Origin: Qipengyuania vulgaris
GTDB lineage: Bacteria > Pseudomonadota > Alphaproteobacteria > Sphingomonadales > Sphingomonadaceae
DNA: 64,000 nucleotides
Assembly (NCBI GenBank): GCA_000756795.1
Contig: CCSI01000003.1
Span: 1 to 64,000, forward strand
Reading direction: 5' to 3'
A program made the translations under genes and the position numbers. The notes beneath the pieces are model-generated. The model was not told the origin of the DNA. It made no database searches and was given only the letters and a program-made list of their open reading frames with translations. Position 1 is the first letter of the stretch. Every line of letters begins with the position of its first letter. Positions 37,037 to 46,792 of this stretch are shown here, in pieces.

Positions 37037-37690
37037 TCAGTTCGGCCCGCGCATAAGCAGGCCCCGCCTGCCCACCTGCCAGAAGGCCCCCACCAGCAAG
37101 GTGCAGGCGAACATCGTCAGCCAGTCCAGCGGCTGGGGCGAGGCCAGCAGCTCGGCATGTGCCAGCGCCGCCCATCCCCCGCCGATGAAGAACATCAGGT
37201 AAAATGCCGTGACGATTGCATCGCGCGAAAGCGAGGCCTGCAATTCGTCGGTGAAGCGCTTCATGACCACGGTCGCAATCGTGGCGACCAGAACAAGAGC
37301 TATGGCGAGGATGGCACCGGTTGCCGGAGCGATAGGCAGGCCCGCCCCCGACAGCGCGAGCACCACAAGAGCAAGGCCGAGCGAAACCATGCCTGCGCCG
37401 CTGTAAGTCAGCTGCTTCTTTTGCTCGCGCAGTTCCTCGGCGTCCTCGACATTGAGGATGCGCGCGCCTGCATTCGGCATGGCGACCCCGAGCATGACGG
37501 ACAGCGCGATGAGGACATACAGCATGCCGACCAGCCCTGCGATTTCCTGCGAAGGGGTCAGGCCCAGACCGCTCTCCCCGCCGGTCAAGCGGAGGAAGGT
37601 GAAGGCGCCTGCAAACCCGGCAAGACCGCCAACGCCGATCGGCAAGATCAACTTGCGGAATATTTGCTTCGCTGTCGGTGTGTCGCTCAT
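37037..37690 (-). CDS. Integral membrane protein paired with XRE regulator
   Basis: 217 aa with about six transmembrane segments, including GVGGLAGFAGAFTFL, GMLYVLIALSVMLGVAM and two further pairs after a charged loop (AEELREQKKQLTY). The family is unassigned. Its start overlaps the XRE regulator's stop codon, a common arrangement of small XRE activators or repressors with membrane partners. It is convergent with the PilZ gene, five bases apart. Confidence 0.7.
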   Translation of the reverse strand: MSDTPTAKQIFRKLILPIGVGGLAGFAGAFTFLRLTGGESGLGLTPSQEIAGLVGMLYVLIALSVMLGVAMPNAGARILNVEDAEELREQKKQLTYSGAGMVSLGLALVVLALSGAGLPIAPATGAILAIALVLVATIATVVMKRFTDELQASLSRDAIVTAFYLMFFIGGGWAALAHAELLASPQPLDWLTMFACTLLVGAFWQVGRRGLLMRGPN

Positions 37691-37893
37691 TCGGAAGGCT
37701 CCCAGTCATCGATAAACAGCTCAGGCACGCTCACCGCGAAAAGTTTCGCCATGCGCAAAGCCAGAGGAAGCGAAGGGTCATACTTGTCGGTCTCGACCGC
37801 ATTGATTGTCTGCCGCGAAACGCCGAGGCGACGCGCCAGTTCACCCTGGCTCCACCCCATGCCTTCGCGATGTTCCTTCAACCGGTTCTTCAA
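37687..37893 (-). CDS. XRE-family helix-turn-helix regulator
   Basis: 68 aa consisting of one Cro/CI-type HTH domain: GWSQGELARRLGVSRQTINA with the recognition helix in SRQTINAVE, then a dimerisation helix and a short tail (LFIDDWEP). The start is TTG at 37893 with AAGG about eight bases upstream; there is no ATG or GTG before the next stop. It resembles the small XRE proteins that autoregulate an operon with a membrane partner. Three palindromes just upstream of the gene are its likely operators. Confidence 0.85.
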   Translation of the reverse strand: MKNRLKEHREGMGWSQGELARRLGVSRQTINAVETDKYDPSLPLALRMAKLFAVSVPELFIDDWEPSE

Positions 37894-37912
37894 CGCATCG
37901 CCCTTGCTGCTT

Positions 37913-37959
37913 GTAAAGAGCTCTTTACTGACAAGATATCTTTACAGTCAAGAGCTCTT
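37913..37959. promoter_or_regulatory. Three evenly spaced palindromes between XRE and lysozyme genes
   Basis: GTAAAGAGCTCTTTAC (37913-37928) is a perfect palindrome. AAGATATCTT (37933-37942) and AAGAGCTCTT (37950-37959, followed by TAC as in the first) are two more. Their centres are 37920.5, 37937.5 and 37954.5, exactly 17 bases apart. They lie 20 to 66 bases upstream of the XRE start codon. Their arrangement fits the autoregulatory operator of the XRE protein, which may also affect the divergent lysozyme gene. Confidence 0.75.
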
Positions 37960-38049
37960 TACAGGATGCAGAGCTATTCGAGCATTTTCCTACTCGGCAA
38001 AATTGTGCCTAATCCTCCGGCCTCATCTCATTGCACGAGGCTTCACCAA

Positions 38050-38661
38050 ATGAATCGCAAGACCATCTTCGACACAGTCTGCCACATGCTCGGGCGCAGC
38101 TTCCGGCAAAGCGAGGTCGAAACGCTCGACACCGCGCTAGACGCAAGCCGGACACCTCCTTTCGAGGACCGTGTTCCAAGCGTTCCATCCTGTCGGGTTT
38201 CGCCTGCAGGTATCCAACTCATCAAAAGCTTCGAGGGCTGCGCACGATTGCGGCCTGACGGCCTCTACGAAGCCTATCCCGACCCGGGTACAGGCGGCGC
38301 GCCATGGACTATCGGTTGGGGCGCGACGGGAACGGATATCGGCCCCGGTACCGTCTGGACCAAGGAGGAATGCGATGCCCGGCTGGAGGCGGATGTCGCA
38401 CGCCATGCACGCGATGTCGCGCAGGCGCTGGGCAATTGCACTACCTCGCAAGGCCAGTTCGATGCTCTCGTATCATTCCACTACAACACCGGTGCCATTC
38501 ACCGCGCCACACTCACCCGCCTTCACCGGCAGGGTGAATTTACTCTCGCTGCAGAGGAATTCGCCAAATGGAAATACGCGGGGGGACAGGTCCTCAAGGG
38601 TCTCGTCCGCAGGCGCCGCGAGGAGGCAAAACTCTACCGTTCCTGCGGGTTACCGGGGTGA
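38050..38661 (+). CDS. Phage-type lysozyme (glycoside hydrolase family 24)
   Basis: 203 aa muramidase. The catalytic Glu is in LIKSFEGCARLRPDG, the active-site loop is YPDPGTGGAPWTIGWGATG, and FDALVSFHYNTGA with the C-terminal RRRREEAKLYRSCG completes the T4-like fold. About 55 N-terminal residues have no clear signal sequence, so export is unclear; it may be used in envelope remodelling or be a domesticated endolysin. No other phage genes are nearby. The ATG at 38050 follows an AT-richer spacer divergent from the XRE gene. Confidence 0.88.
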   Translation: MNRKTIFDTVCHMLGRSFRQSEVETLDTALDASRTPPFEDRVPSVPSCRVSPAGIQLIKSFEGCARLRPDGLYEAYPDPGTGGAPWTIGWGATGTDIGPGTVWTKEECDARLEADVARHARDVAQALGNCTTSQGQFDALVSFHYNTGAIHRATLTRLHRQGEFTLAAEEFAKWKYAGGQVLKGLVRRRREEAKLYRSCGLPG

Positions 38662-38732
38662 ATGCTTAGCGCCACATTAACCGGAACCGACTCGCCTCAT
38701 GCCCCGTTGCAAGGTCCAAAGGAGTATGAACC

Positions 38733-39758
38733 ATGCGTATATTCATGGCAGGAGCAGCGGCAATCGCGCTCGCAGCCAGCGGCGGTGTCTATGCCCAAGG
38801 CAATGGCAACGGCAATGGCAAGGGTAACGGCGGCAAGCCCGCAGCAGCCCAGAAAAACAACAATGGCGGCGGCAACAAGGCCGACCGCGGCCCCCAGCGG
38901 ATGGCCCAGCAAGACCGCCGTGGCGGCAATGGCCAGGGCAATCAGGGCAATCGCGGTAACGGCAACAACAAGGTCGACCGTGGCAATGACCGCAGCTGGC
39001 AGGCCCAGCAGGGCAACCGAGGCAATGGCAACGACAAGCGCGACGACCGTCGCTATGTCGAACGTAGAGACGACCGCCGCGATGTCCGCGTTCGTTACGA
39101 CGACAGGGACGACCGACCTTTCCTGCGTGGCGAGCGCGACACGCGCTGGCTCGTAGAGGACCGCAGCCGTGGCCTCATCAACGGGTGTCCCCCGGGGCTC
39201 GCGAAGAAGCGGAATGGTTGCAATCCTCCGGGTCAGGTCAAGGACCGTTACCAGCGTAGCCCCTATGGCTATAATTATCGCCCGAGCCTGTTCGGCCTGA
39301 GCAATTACGACCGCCGCGGCGACTATTATTACCAGGACGGCTACCTCGTTCGGTATGGCGACCGCGGCGGCATTTCGAGCTGGCTTCCGCTGCTCGGCGG
39401 TGCACTCGGCATCGGCAACGTCTGGCCGAGCAGTTACCAGAGCTATCGCGTTCCCGATTATTACGTCGACTATTACGACCTCGGCGGCCCCGACCGTTAT
39501 CGCTATGCCGACAACGTGATCTATCGCGTTGATCCGGAAGATGCGGCCATCACCTCGATCGCCGCCCTCATCACCGGCGACGAGTTCACCATCGGCCAGC
39601 CGATGCCGCGTGGATACGACGTGTACAATGTCCCCTACGCCTATCGTGACCGCTATTACGATACGCCGGACTACATGTACCGGTATTCCGATGGTTACGT
39701 ATATCAGATCGACCCCGAAACGCGCCTTGTGGCAGCCGCCATCGACCTGCTGATCTAA
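38733..39758 (+). CDS. Secreted Gly/Asn-rich and Tyr/Arg/Asp-rich protein
   Basis: 341 aa. A signal peptide ends near VYAQG (residue ~22). Next come ~100 residues of Gly-Asn repeats (GNGNGNGKGNGG) and then Arg/Asp-rich RDDRRDVRVRYDDRDD. A Cys pair lies in NGCPPGLAKKRNGCNPPGQ, and the C-terminal part has many Tyr. The Gly/Asn part is low complexity and disordered. The C-terminal half resembles RcnB-type periplasmic proteins in its YDRRGDYYYQDGYLVRYG style, a weak resemblance. Function unknown. AAGGAG lies upstream of the ATG. Confidence 0.7.
   Translation: MRIFMAGAAAIALAASGGVYAQGNGNGNGKGNGGKPAAAQKNNNGGGNKADRGPQRMAQQDRRGGNGQGNQGNRGNGNNKVDRGNDRSWQAQQGNRGNGNDKRDDRRYVERRDDRRDVRVRYDDRDDRPFLRGERDTRWLVEDRSRGLINGCPPGLAKKRNGCNPPGQVKDRYQRSPYGYNYRPSLFGLSNYDRRGDYYYQDGYLVRYGDRGGISSWLPLLGGALGIGNVWPSSYQSYRVPDYYVDYYDLGGPDRYRYADNVIYRVDPEDAAITSIAALITGDEFTIGQPMPRGYDVYNVPYAYRDRYYDTPDYMYRYSDGYVYQIDPETRLVAAAIDLLI
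38799..39027 (+). repeat. Imperfect hexanucleotide repeat encoding Gly-Asn runs
   Basis: GGCAAT/GGCAAC-type units recur in the coding region of the secreted protein, in clusters at 38799-38840 and 38930-39027. They encode alternating Gly and Asn. Replication slippage could change copy number here. Confidence 0.6.
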
Positions 39759-39772
39759 TCCGGAGAAAAGAG

Positions 39773-40354
39773 ATGAAGACCAACTTCACGAAACCCTTCG
39801 TGCTGGCCGGTGCAATTGCCGGCCTCGCACTACTACCCGCCTGTTCGAGCGATACCGACACTGCGGATGAGGACGGCACGACACAGGAAGAAGCGACGCG
39901 TACGCTCGCGGCTTCGCTCGGTGATTTGTCCGAAATGGCGACGCTGAACAGTGTGATTTCTGACGCGGAACTCGGCTCGATATTCGACGGACCGGCAAGC
40001 TATACGCTGCTCGCACCCAACGATGCAGCCTTCAATGCGCTTGGCGAAGAAGGCGAGGCGCTGATGGCAGAGGAGCAGCGTCCGGTTCTCATCGGCCTGC
40101 TGCGCGAGCATATCCTGCCCGGCCACCTGACGCCGGAAAACATCGCGCAGGCTATCGAGGATAATAGCGGAGCTGTCACCATGACCACGCTCGGCGGCGG
40201 TGAAGTCACCTTCGCAATGGACGGCGAAACCATCACCGTTTCGAACGGCATGGGCTCCAACGCGAAGCTGGCAACCAATGCCACGGCGGCGACCAATGGC
40301 GTCATCATCCCGCTCGATACCGTGCTGGTGCCCAAAGAGGCTCCCGAAGCCTGA
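39773..40354 (+). CDS. Fasciclin domain-containing lipoprotein
   Basis: 193 aa. The signal peptide with lipobox LLPAC (Cys ~24) is followed by an Asp/Thr-rich spacer and one FAS1 domain. YTLLAPNDAAFNAL is FAS1 motif H1 and GVIIPLDTVLVPK is H2. FAS1 domains mediate adhesion or matrix binding. GGAGAAAAG precedes the ATG at 39773; it follows the Gly/Asn-rich gene by 14 bases and they are likely co-transcribed. Confidence 0.92.
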   Translation: MKTNFTKPFVLAGAIAGLALLPACSSDTDTADEDGTTQEEATRTLAASLGDLSEMATLNSVISDAELGSIFDGPASYTLLAPNDAAFNALGEEGEALMAEEQRPVLIGLLREHILPGHLTPENIAQAIEDNSGAVTMTTLGGGEVTFAMDGETITVSNGMGSNAKLATNATAATNGVIIPLDTVLVPKEAPEA

Positions 40355-40364
40355 GCGCTACAAA

Positions 40365-43300
40365 CTAATAGTCGCGGCTGATTTCCGCGACGACACTTTC
40401 GCGACCGATGGTCGAGACGCTTGCGAGCAGCGACAGCCAGCTCGTGACGCGGAACTCGACCTCGGTCGCACTGTATCCGCGGCCGTCGGTGATGATTTCG
40501 ATGTAGAACTTGCGACCGATATTCTTGCCCAATGCAACGCCGGTCTCGCGCTCGAGCGCGGGGTCTGCCGAAACGATGCGAAGGCGGTCGAGCCCGATGG
40601 CCGAGCGCAGCTGGTTTATGGGATCGAGCCCGCCTCCGCCGCGCAGGCTCGCGACAGCCGCACCCAATTGCAGGGCATCGGTGGCAGACAGCTCTGTGAT
40701 CGAGCCGCCGAACAACAGACGGGCGAGGATTTCTTCTTCGGGCAGCGCGGGATCCGAGGTGAATGAGATTTCGGTCTGGTCCACCGTTCCTGTCACCGTA
40801 ACGATGACATCCACTCCGTTGCTCTCGGTTTCGGCGCGGATATCGAGCGTGGGATTGATCGGGACGTTCTCGTCGAAATCGATTTCGCCGCGCGTCAATT
40901 CGAAGCGTGTTCCTGCAAAGGTATAGTCGCCGCGTACCACCCTGGCGGAGCCTCCGATACGCGGGTCATCGGTCGTGCCCCGTAGGATGATGTCCGCGCC
41001 CCACTCGCTGTCGAGGCCCATGCCATCCACGTCGATCCGGCTGCTGCCGCGCGCATCGATAAGATAGCGCCAAGGGCGGCTGGCAGCTACGGCCCGCTCG
41101 CGATCGGCAGGCTGGTTTATCTCACGCGTGGCAATTCGCGGAAGGCGCAGATCCTCAGCCGCCGTGCCAAGCTTCCAGCTGGCGCGGTTGATACGAAGCC
41201 GCCCGGCAATGGTCCCGCCAAGGCCATTCGAAACGATCCGCAAAGGTCCGCTGATGGTCGCGGTAAGACCATTGGCTTCGAGCAGGCGGGCATTGGTTGC
41301 CGACGCGCGCAGGTCCAGCGTCGGTCCGCGGATTTCTGTGAAGCGGCCTTCCACCCGCTCGCCCAACCCTTCGAGGTCGACGATGCCGCTGCCCGTCACC
41401 GTGCCGCCGTTCTCGGTCGTGCCAGCAAAGCGAGTGAGGTTAAGGCGCGAACCGGCAAAGGAACCGCGCACCGAGACATCGCGAATGTCGGTCCCGGACA
41501 GCGAACTGCGAACGCGCAAACCGTCGCTCGTGACGCGGCCCTGTACGCGGGGGTTTGCCAGCGTGCCGGTCGCATTCGCCGAAATCGCGACGGGACCGGT
41601 CAAATCGAACGCATCGATGGCGGCAAGGCGCCAAAGGCTCTCTGCTGCGCCCTCATAACGCAGCTGTCCGTCGAGCCTGCCTGCTCTCAGGCGCTGGGTG
41701 AGGTCGCCCGACCTTGGCAAGTCGGTAATGAAGGCCTGCACCCGTCCGCGACGGATGTCTTCATTGGCAAGCACGGCGCGCGCCTCGAGGCTGTCCTCTT
41801 CGAGCCGCGCCAGTAGGGAAAGGTCGACCGGCTTGGATGTAAGCACAAGGCCCGAGCGGGTGAGGTCGTCGACCTTCACCCTCGCCGTCCCGGTTGGCAG
41901 ACCGCCCTTCGGAGCCCGGAAATCGATGATGCCGGAAATGGTGCCGCCCATGCCCAGGTCTGCCATGGCCACATCGGCCAGCGACAAGGGCATATCGGCC
42001 AGCTTGAGCTCAAGCGCCGTTTCGCTGCCGCCGAACAGGCCGGAAACTATGATGCCCCCGTCCCCGTAACTCAGCTGGGTTGGAGCAAGGCGCCATCCGT
42101 CTTCGGCCGAAGTGAACACCGCGCGGCGAGGCATGGTGATTTCGCGACCGGCAAACTGGCCCTTTGCCGCTACGGCGACACGCTCTGGACGGAATTGCGC
42201 GTTGAGGTCGAGCGCAAAGCGGTTCCCCCGGCTCCCGGCTATGGCGGCATCGACGGAACCGACACCATCTTTCACTGCGCCCCGGGCAGCGAGCCTGCCG
42301 ATGAAGAGCGTGCCGTACTGCAGGCCCTGCGCGCTCGCGGTGCCGGAGAAATCGTAGGAGCCGCTGCCGATGACGCCGCTCGCGTCCACCTCGGCTCGGC
42401 CCAAAAGCAGCGGGGTGTCGCCGCCAAAACGGGCGTTGCGCGCCGACAAGTCAATATCGATACCCTGCCCGCCGCCGCGCGGCGCAAGACCTATCGTCCC
42501 GTCGAGACCGCCGCCCGTCAGCGCCAGCGCGCCTTCAGCGCCCCCATCGACCAGCAAGATGTCGCCCGACAAGCTGGTGTTCGACACCGTCATTTCTTCG
42601 ACAGCGATGCGGGTTGGCCCGTTCTCGGGGGCGTAGAGACCCAATACGCCGGCAAAGGGACCAAGAACCGACCCTCCCTCGGTATCGATGGAAAACCCTT
42701 CGTCAGTCGGAGCGATGGCCAGCCGCACATTGTCGAGCCCGGTGACCGGCCGCGCAAAAACCAGTTCCGCGGTCGGCGCCCCATCCTCGATGCGGCCCTG
42801 CACGGTAAATGGCCCGTAGTCGGCATGCTCGCCCTGCCCGGCGAGTGTAGTGACGGAGCCGTCGATTGCGCCGTCCAACGCAAGGGAGAGCTTTTCGGCA
42901 TCGACCCGGAGGTCATTGAAGTCGACACCCGCGCCGATACCGGTCGCAATCCCGCCGCGGACGCGAATAGCGGGCCCGGCGAGGTTGGCGAGCGTGTCAT
43001 TGCTGACCGGCGAAACGCGCGCATCGAGATTTGCGGCCAGCCGCCAGCCCGAAGGCAGCAGGTCGAAGTCGATGACCGCCGTGCCGCCCGCAGTGCCGAC
43101 ATTGTCGAGCGCAAGCCGGTCGGCGCGAACGGGCCCGCGTATCTGGTAGCGCCCCGCCGCAAGGTCGCCCCTCAGTGCAAGATTGGCAGCGAGCCCGCGA
43201 AAGGCGATCCGCAAGTCGTCACCGGCAAGCTGGTCTCCGGCAAGGACGATTTGACCGCGCCCGGTTCCATTGACCAACCGCGGGTCGACCAGGGCATTGC

Positions 43301-44573
43301 CGGTCACCACGCGCGAGACTTGCAGGCTGAGCGGAACGGTCCAACGCGCGCCGTCGTAGCGGGCAGTCCCCTCCTGCCTCAGCCCGACCAGCTGCGTGGC
43401 ACCCGAAACGAGCCGACCGATACGCACATCATGAACGATTGTGACATCATCGAAAGCTCCGTCCACGGTCGCCGTCGCGCGGGTATCTTCAAACCTGAGG
43501 TCCGGTCCGAAAAGTTGGGGGTTTCGAAGGTTGGCCGCCACTTCCAGATTTCCGAAGCGATTGTCGGCAAGGTCCACCACACCGTTTGCCGAAGCTCTCG
43601 CGCCGGCCCCGATCAGCGTGGTCCGCCCATCGAACACGCGCTCCTTGAAGGTCCAGCGCGCTCCCACAGAGACATCGTCGCCCAAAGCGTCAGCCGCAGT
43701 CCCTGTTACGAAGTCGCTCGGGTCCACCTTACCGAGTGCGCCGAAGACATCGCCGTTTTTGGTCAGGCGGACAGATGCTACCCGTTCGCCCCCTGAAGTC
43801 GCACGCAGCCCCCCGCGCCATTGCTTCCATGTCCCGTCGCCATCCACGACAAGTTTGTAGTCACGGGAAAGACCCAGCAATGCAGCAACCGGCCCCTCAG
43901 CGCCCGTGGTGGCTCTGGCGAATAACTTGAATTTGTTGCCGTCCGGTTCGGAAAGGGAATCCCATTCTATCCGGTCGGTTTCTCCCAGAGTGGCCCAGCC
44001 CTCGAGGTCGAGAAGCTTGTTGGTGATCTCGACCTCAGTTTGCAGATCGACCCGCTGCGCCTCATCCCCTGCAATGCGCGGAGCGAGGGTCAGATTGTCG
44101 ATCTTGAGCTTGCCGATGGTGATGTCAAAGCCAGGAAGGATGGGGTCTTTCGAATCTCCTCCCTCGAGGTTCGGCATCCGGCGCAGGGTGGCACGCTGCG
44201 CCTCGAATTCCTCGATTAAGAGCCGGTTGGAAAGCCACGCGGAAGGGTGCCAATCGATCTTTGCGACCGGTATCGTCATGAACACGCCATCAGGGTCGAC
44301 CAGCCGCACGTCGTGCAGCGTGGCCCTGCCATAAATGTCGCCTTCTATCCGGCCAATCCGGATCTGGAGTTTGTTTGGAAGGGTGCGCGACGCAATCTGG
44401 CTGGCGAGGAAGCGCTCTCCCAGCGGCGTATTGAGGATGGTGAGGACACCCACCACGAGCAGGATTGGGGCCACCACCAGGATGGTCATCCACTTGGTGA
44501 AACGCCGTGCGCGGCTGCGCCTTGGCGAGTTCGCCGCCGGCTCCGCTACGTCCTTCACCTCTTCCCCAGCCAT
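40365..44573 (-). CDS. tamB: Translocation and assembly module protein TamB
   Basis: 1402 aa. One N-terminal transmembrane helix (MTILVVAPILLVVGVLTIL) anchors the protein in the inner membrane, followed by a long repetitive beta-rich AsmA-like bridge. The C-terminal DUF490 domain ends FYIEIITDGRGYSATEVEF and SRDY. TamB spans the periplasm and works with TamA in outer-membrane protein insertion and phospholipid transport. Its ATG overlaps the tamA stop codon (TGATG), as expected for the pair. It is convergent with the fasciclin gene. Confidence 0.95.
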   Translation of the reverse strand: MAGEEVKDVAEPAANSPRRSRARRFTKWMTILVVAPILLVVGVLTILNTPLGERFLASQIASRTLPNKLQIRIGRIEGDIYGRATLHDVRLVDPDGVFMTIPVAKIDWHPSAWLSNRLLIEEFEAQRATLRRMPNLEGGDSKDPILPGFDITIGKLKIDNLTLAPRIAGDEAQRVDLQTEVEITNKLLDLEGWATLGETDRIEWDSLSEPDGNKFKLFARATTGAEGPVAALLGLSRDYKLVVDGDGTWKQWRGGLRATSGGERVASVRLTKNGDVFGALGKVDPSDFVTGTAADALGDDVSVGARWTFKERVFDGRTTLIGAGARASANGVVDLADNRFGNLEVAANLRNPQLFGPDLRFEDTRATATVDGAFDDVTIVHDVRIGRLVSGATQLVGLRQEGTARYDGARWTVPLSLQVSRVVTGNALVDPRLVNGTGRGQIVLAGDQLAGDDLRIAFRGLAANLALRGDLAAGRYQIRGPVRADRLALDNVGTAGGTAVIDFDLLPSGWRLAANLDARVSPVSNDTLANLAGPAIRVRGGIATGIGAGVDFNDLRVDAEKLSLALDGAIDGSVTTLAGQGEHADYGPFTVQGRIEDGAPTAELVFARPVTGLDNVRLAIAPTDEGFSIDTEGGSVLGPFAGVLGLYAPENGPTRIAVEEMTVSNTSLSGDILLVDGGAEGALALTGGGLDGTIGLAPRGGGQGIDIDLSARNARFGGDTPLLLGRAEVDASGVIGSGSYDFSGTASAQGLQYGTLFIGRLAARGAVKDGVGSVDAAIAGSRGNRFALDLNAQFRPERVAVAAKGQFAGREITMPRRAVFTSAEDGWRLAPTQLSYGDGGIIVSGLFGGSETALELKLADMPLSLADVAMADLGMGGTISGIIDFRAPKGGLPTGTARVKVDDLTRSGLVLTSKPVDLSLLARLEEDSLEARAVLANEDIRRGRVQAFITDLPRSGDLTQRLRAGRLDGQLRYEGAAESLWRLAAIDAFDLTGPVAISANATGTLANPRVQGRVTSDGLRVRSSLSGTDIRDVSVRGSFAGSRLNLTRFAGTTENGGTVTGSGIVDLEGLGERVEGRFTEIRGPTLDLRASATNARLLEANGLTATISGPLRIVSNGLGGTIAGRLRINRASWKLGTAAEDLRLPRIATREINQPADRERAVAASRPWRYLIDARGSSRIDVDGMGLDSEWGADIILRGTTDDPRIGGSARVVRGDYTFAGTRFELTRGEIDFDENVPINPTLDIRAETESNGVDVIVTVTGTVDQTEISFTSDPALPEEEILARLLFGGSITELSATDALQLGAAVASLRGGGGLDPINQLRSAIGLDRLRIVSADPALERETGVALGKNIGRKFYIEIITDGRGYSATEVEFRVTSWLSLLASVSTIGRESVVAEISRDY

Positions 44574-46792
44574 CAGAATGCCTGTCCCAGCGAGACGTAG
44601 ACCGCAATCGGCGCATCATCGGGGTCGGGATTGAGCGGCGTTGCCACATCGACGCGCAAAGGTCCGAAGCCCGTGGCGTAGCGCAGGCCAATCCCTGCCC
44701 CGTATTTCACGAAGCGGAAATCGGGCGTGGAGGAAATCGACACTGCACCCGCATCGATGAAGGGGACGACTGAAACTGCTCCATCGAAAAAGCCGGTCCC
44801 GATTCGCGCCTCGAGCGATGCTTCGACTAGGCTGGCGCCGCCGGTGGGCTCGCCCAAGTCGTTTTCGGGCCCGATTTTCTCGTAGCCATAACCGCGGACC
44901 GAGCCGCCACCGCCAGCATAAAGGCGGCGTGAAGGCGGCACACCAAACAACTCGCCACCCTGTATGGTCGCGAAGCGCCCGCGCGTTGCCAGCACGATGG
45001 TGTCGCTCACCGGCTGGTAGTAGCTGCCGTCGGCCTGCAGCCGGAAATAGGTGAAATTCTCGTCAGCGGTGCGGGATATTTCCGGAGCGATGAAACCGCC
45101 GAGACGAAACCCTTGCGTCGGGTCGAGCAGGGAATCGGTCGTGTCCAGCGTGGCGCGGCCGAAAACGGAGCCCACGAAATAGGTGCGCCGCGGGCGCGGG
45201 ATACCGCCAATGACGCGGTTGCGCTCGTCGGTCGCGAGGATTTCCACGCCCGCAGCCCAGCTAAGCGGCTTCTGGAACAGCAGCGTCGAAAGCTTCTCGA
45301 ATGTCCCGGTGAACGCGACCGTGTTCGCATCATAAGCATCGGTATCGAGTGTGCGCGCATAAGTGTCGAGCGTGAGGACCTTGTCGCGGCCGGTGAAGTT
45401 GTTCTTGCGGAAGGTGACACCTGCCATCTGCTCGCGCGTGCCCGCCACGCCGCGGAGCCGGAGCGAGCCTTCAGGCGGGAAGAGGTTGCGATGCTCCCAG
45501 CTTGCCTGGAGGCGGAAACCCTCTTCGGTGCCATAACCGATGGCGCCTGCGATAGTGCGCAGTTTGGCCCGCTTGAGCTCCACTTCCATATCGACCACGC
45601 CCGGCTGGTCGCCTTGCGGGGGCGTCACTTCGCGCGGAGTAATCTCGACCGTCGAAACCAGCCCTGTCGCAGTTACGGCGCGGCGCAAGTCCATCGACAG
45701 GCTGCGCTGGTAGACATCGCCCGGCTCGAAGCGCGCTATGGTACCGAGGTGGCGACCGGAGAGGAATTCCGGGTCGCTGCTGGTCACTGCGCCGAAGACG
45801 TATTTCCCGTTGGGTTCGACCGCGAGCGTGAGGTCGCCTTCCTCGCGCGCATGGTCGATGAGCAATTGCGGTTGGTCGATGGCAGCGAAGGGATAGCCTG
45901 TTTCGCCCAGCATCCGGTCGAGGTCGAACTGCTCCTGCACGATGGTGTCGCTTTGCAGGAAATCGCCCGGATAGATTTCGAATGCGGCGCGCAACGCCTC
46001 GAAATCTGGCGCGGCGGCGAGATTGCCGAGGTCCACCGCACCCACCCGATAGCGGTTGCCCGGCACGATATCGAAGCGCACTGTGGGCGAAGCATCAGCG
46101 GTTTCGTCGCCAGCCTGCACGGTGCCGATGCTGCGCGTGACCTGCCCGTCGTAATAGCCATAGACGCGCAGCAGGTTATTGAGCAGTTCCTCGTCCTGGT
46201 TCGCACGCGCGGCGAGCTGGGCGACATTGGCGTCGTCGCTGCCCAGTTCCTCAATTGTCGACAGTGCCTCGTAACGTTCGACGAAATCGCCGCGGTCGGT
46301 GAAGGGCGGCTCGGTCTGCGGGAAGCCCAATACGAGGTTGTCGGCCAGCCGCTCCGTCTCGGCCTCTTCGAAGTTCAGCTCCGCTCGGCCCAGATCAAGG
46401 TCGGCGAATTCGATATCCTCTTCCGGTTCGAGCTGCTCGATATCCTCGATGGCGATATCGTCGGGCCATGGCAGGTCGAGGCCGGGCGGTGTCTCGATTG
46501 GTGTTTCGGCCTCAGGGACTTCGGCTTCCGGTTGCTGGACGCTCTCGTCCGAACCCTGCGAGGCCCAATCCTCGGGATTCTCGATTGCGGGATCCGGAAT
46601 GAGGTCTTCGAGCCTTTCGGGCGCTTCAGGGTCCTGCGCGGCAAGCGGCGGGGCCGCCAGCGCAAGCGCGGCGACACACAGCTTCAGGCCATTGCGGAAA
46701 TGCTCAGTCGGCGAGCTTGTATTCGAGCTGGCTGCCGTCCTTGGAGGGCATGGGCTCGCCTTCGCGCTCTTTTCGCGGTGCGGTGGCTGCAC
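44573..46792 (-). CDS. tamA: Outer membrane protein assembly factor TamA (Omp85 family), start uncertain
   Basis: About 704-739 aa. A signal peptide ([18 protein letters not shown]) is followed by an acidic Pro/Glu-rich spacer, POTRA domains (~150-330) and a 16-strand barrel. The barrel has the lid-lock motif [15 protein letters not shown] and ends in [15 protein letters not shown] with a terminal Phe. It inserts outer-membrane proteins with TamB. No ATG, GTG or TTG lies immediately before the signal peptide. The nearest conventional codon is GTG at 46792, 89 bases inside bpt with no visible Shine-Dalgarno, so a CTG near 46687 or 46681 is possible. Confidence 0.88.
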   Translation of the reverse strand: MQPPHREKSAKASPCPPRTAASSNTSSPTEHFRNGLKLCVAALALAAPPLAAQDPEAPERLEDLIPDPAIENPEDWASQGSDESVQQPEAEVPEAETPIETPPGLDLPWPDDIAIEDIEQLEPEEDIEFADLDLGRAELNFEEAETERLADNLVLGFPQTEPPFTDRGDFVERYEALSTIEELGSDDANVAQLAARANQDEELLNNLLRVYGYYDGQVTRSIGTVQAGDETADASPTVRFDIVPGNRYRVGAVDLGNLAAAPDFEALRAAFEIYPGDFLQSDTIVQEQFDLDRMLGETGYPFAAIDQPQLLIDHAREEGDLTLAVEPNGKYVFGAVTSSDPEFLSGRHLGTIARFEPGDVYQRSLSMDLRRAVTATGLVSTVEITPREVTPPQGDQPGVVDMEVELKRAKLRTIAGAIGYGTEEGFRLQASWEHRNLFPPEGSLRLRGVAGTREQMAGVTFRKNNFTGRDKVLTLDTYARTLDTDAYDANTVAFTGTFEKLSTLLFQKPLSWAAGVEILATDERNRVIGGIPRPRRTYFVGSVFGRATLDTTDSLLDPTQGFRLGGFIAPEISRTADENFTYFRLQADGSYYQPVSDTIVLATRGRFATIQGGELFGVPPSRRLYAGGGGSVRGYGYEKIGPENDLGEPTGGASLVEASLEARIGTGFFDGAVSVVPFIDAGAVSISSTPDFRFVKYGAGIGLRYATGFGPLRVDVATPLNPDPDDAPIAVYVSLGQAF

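Noticed and set aside
37678..38661. Lysozyme frame extended upstream to 37678
   Set aside because: This part runs opposite the XRE gene and through the palindromes. The lysozyme-like sequence and ATG at 38050 fit better.
38050..38661. Prophage remnant around the lysozyme
   Set aside because: No other phage genes, integrase or attachment sites are near, and its composition matches its neighbours.
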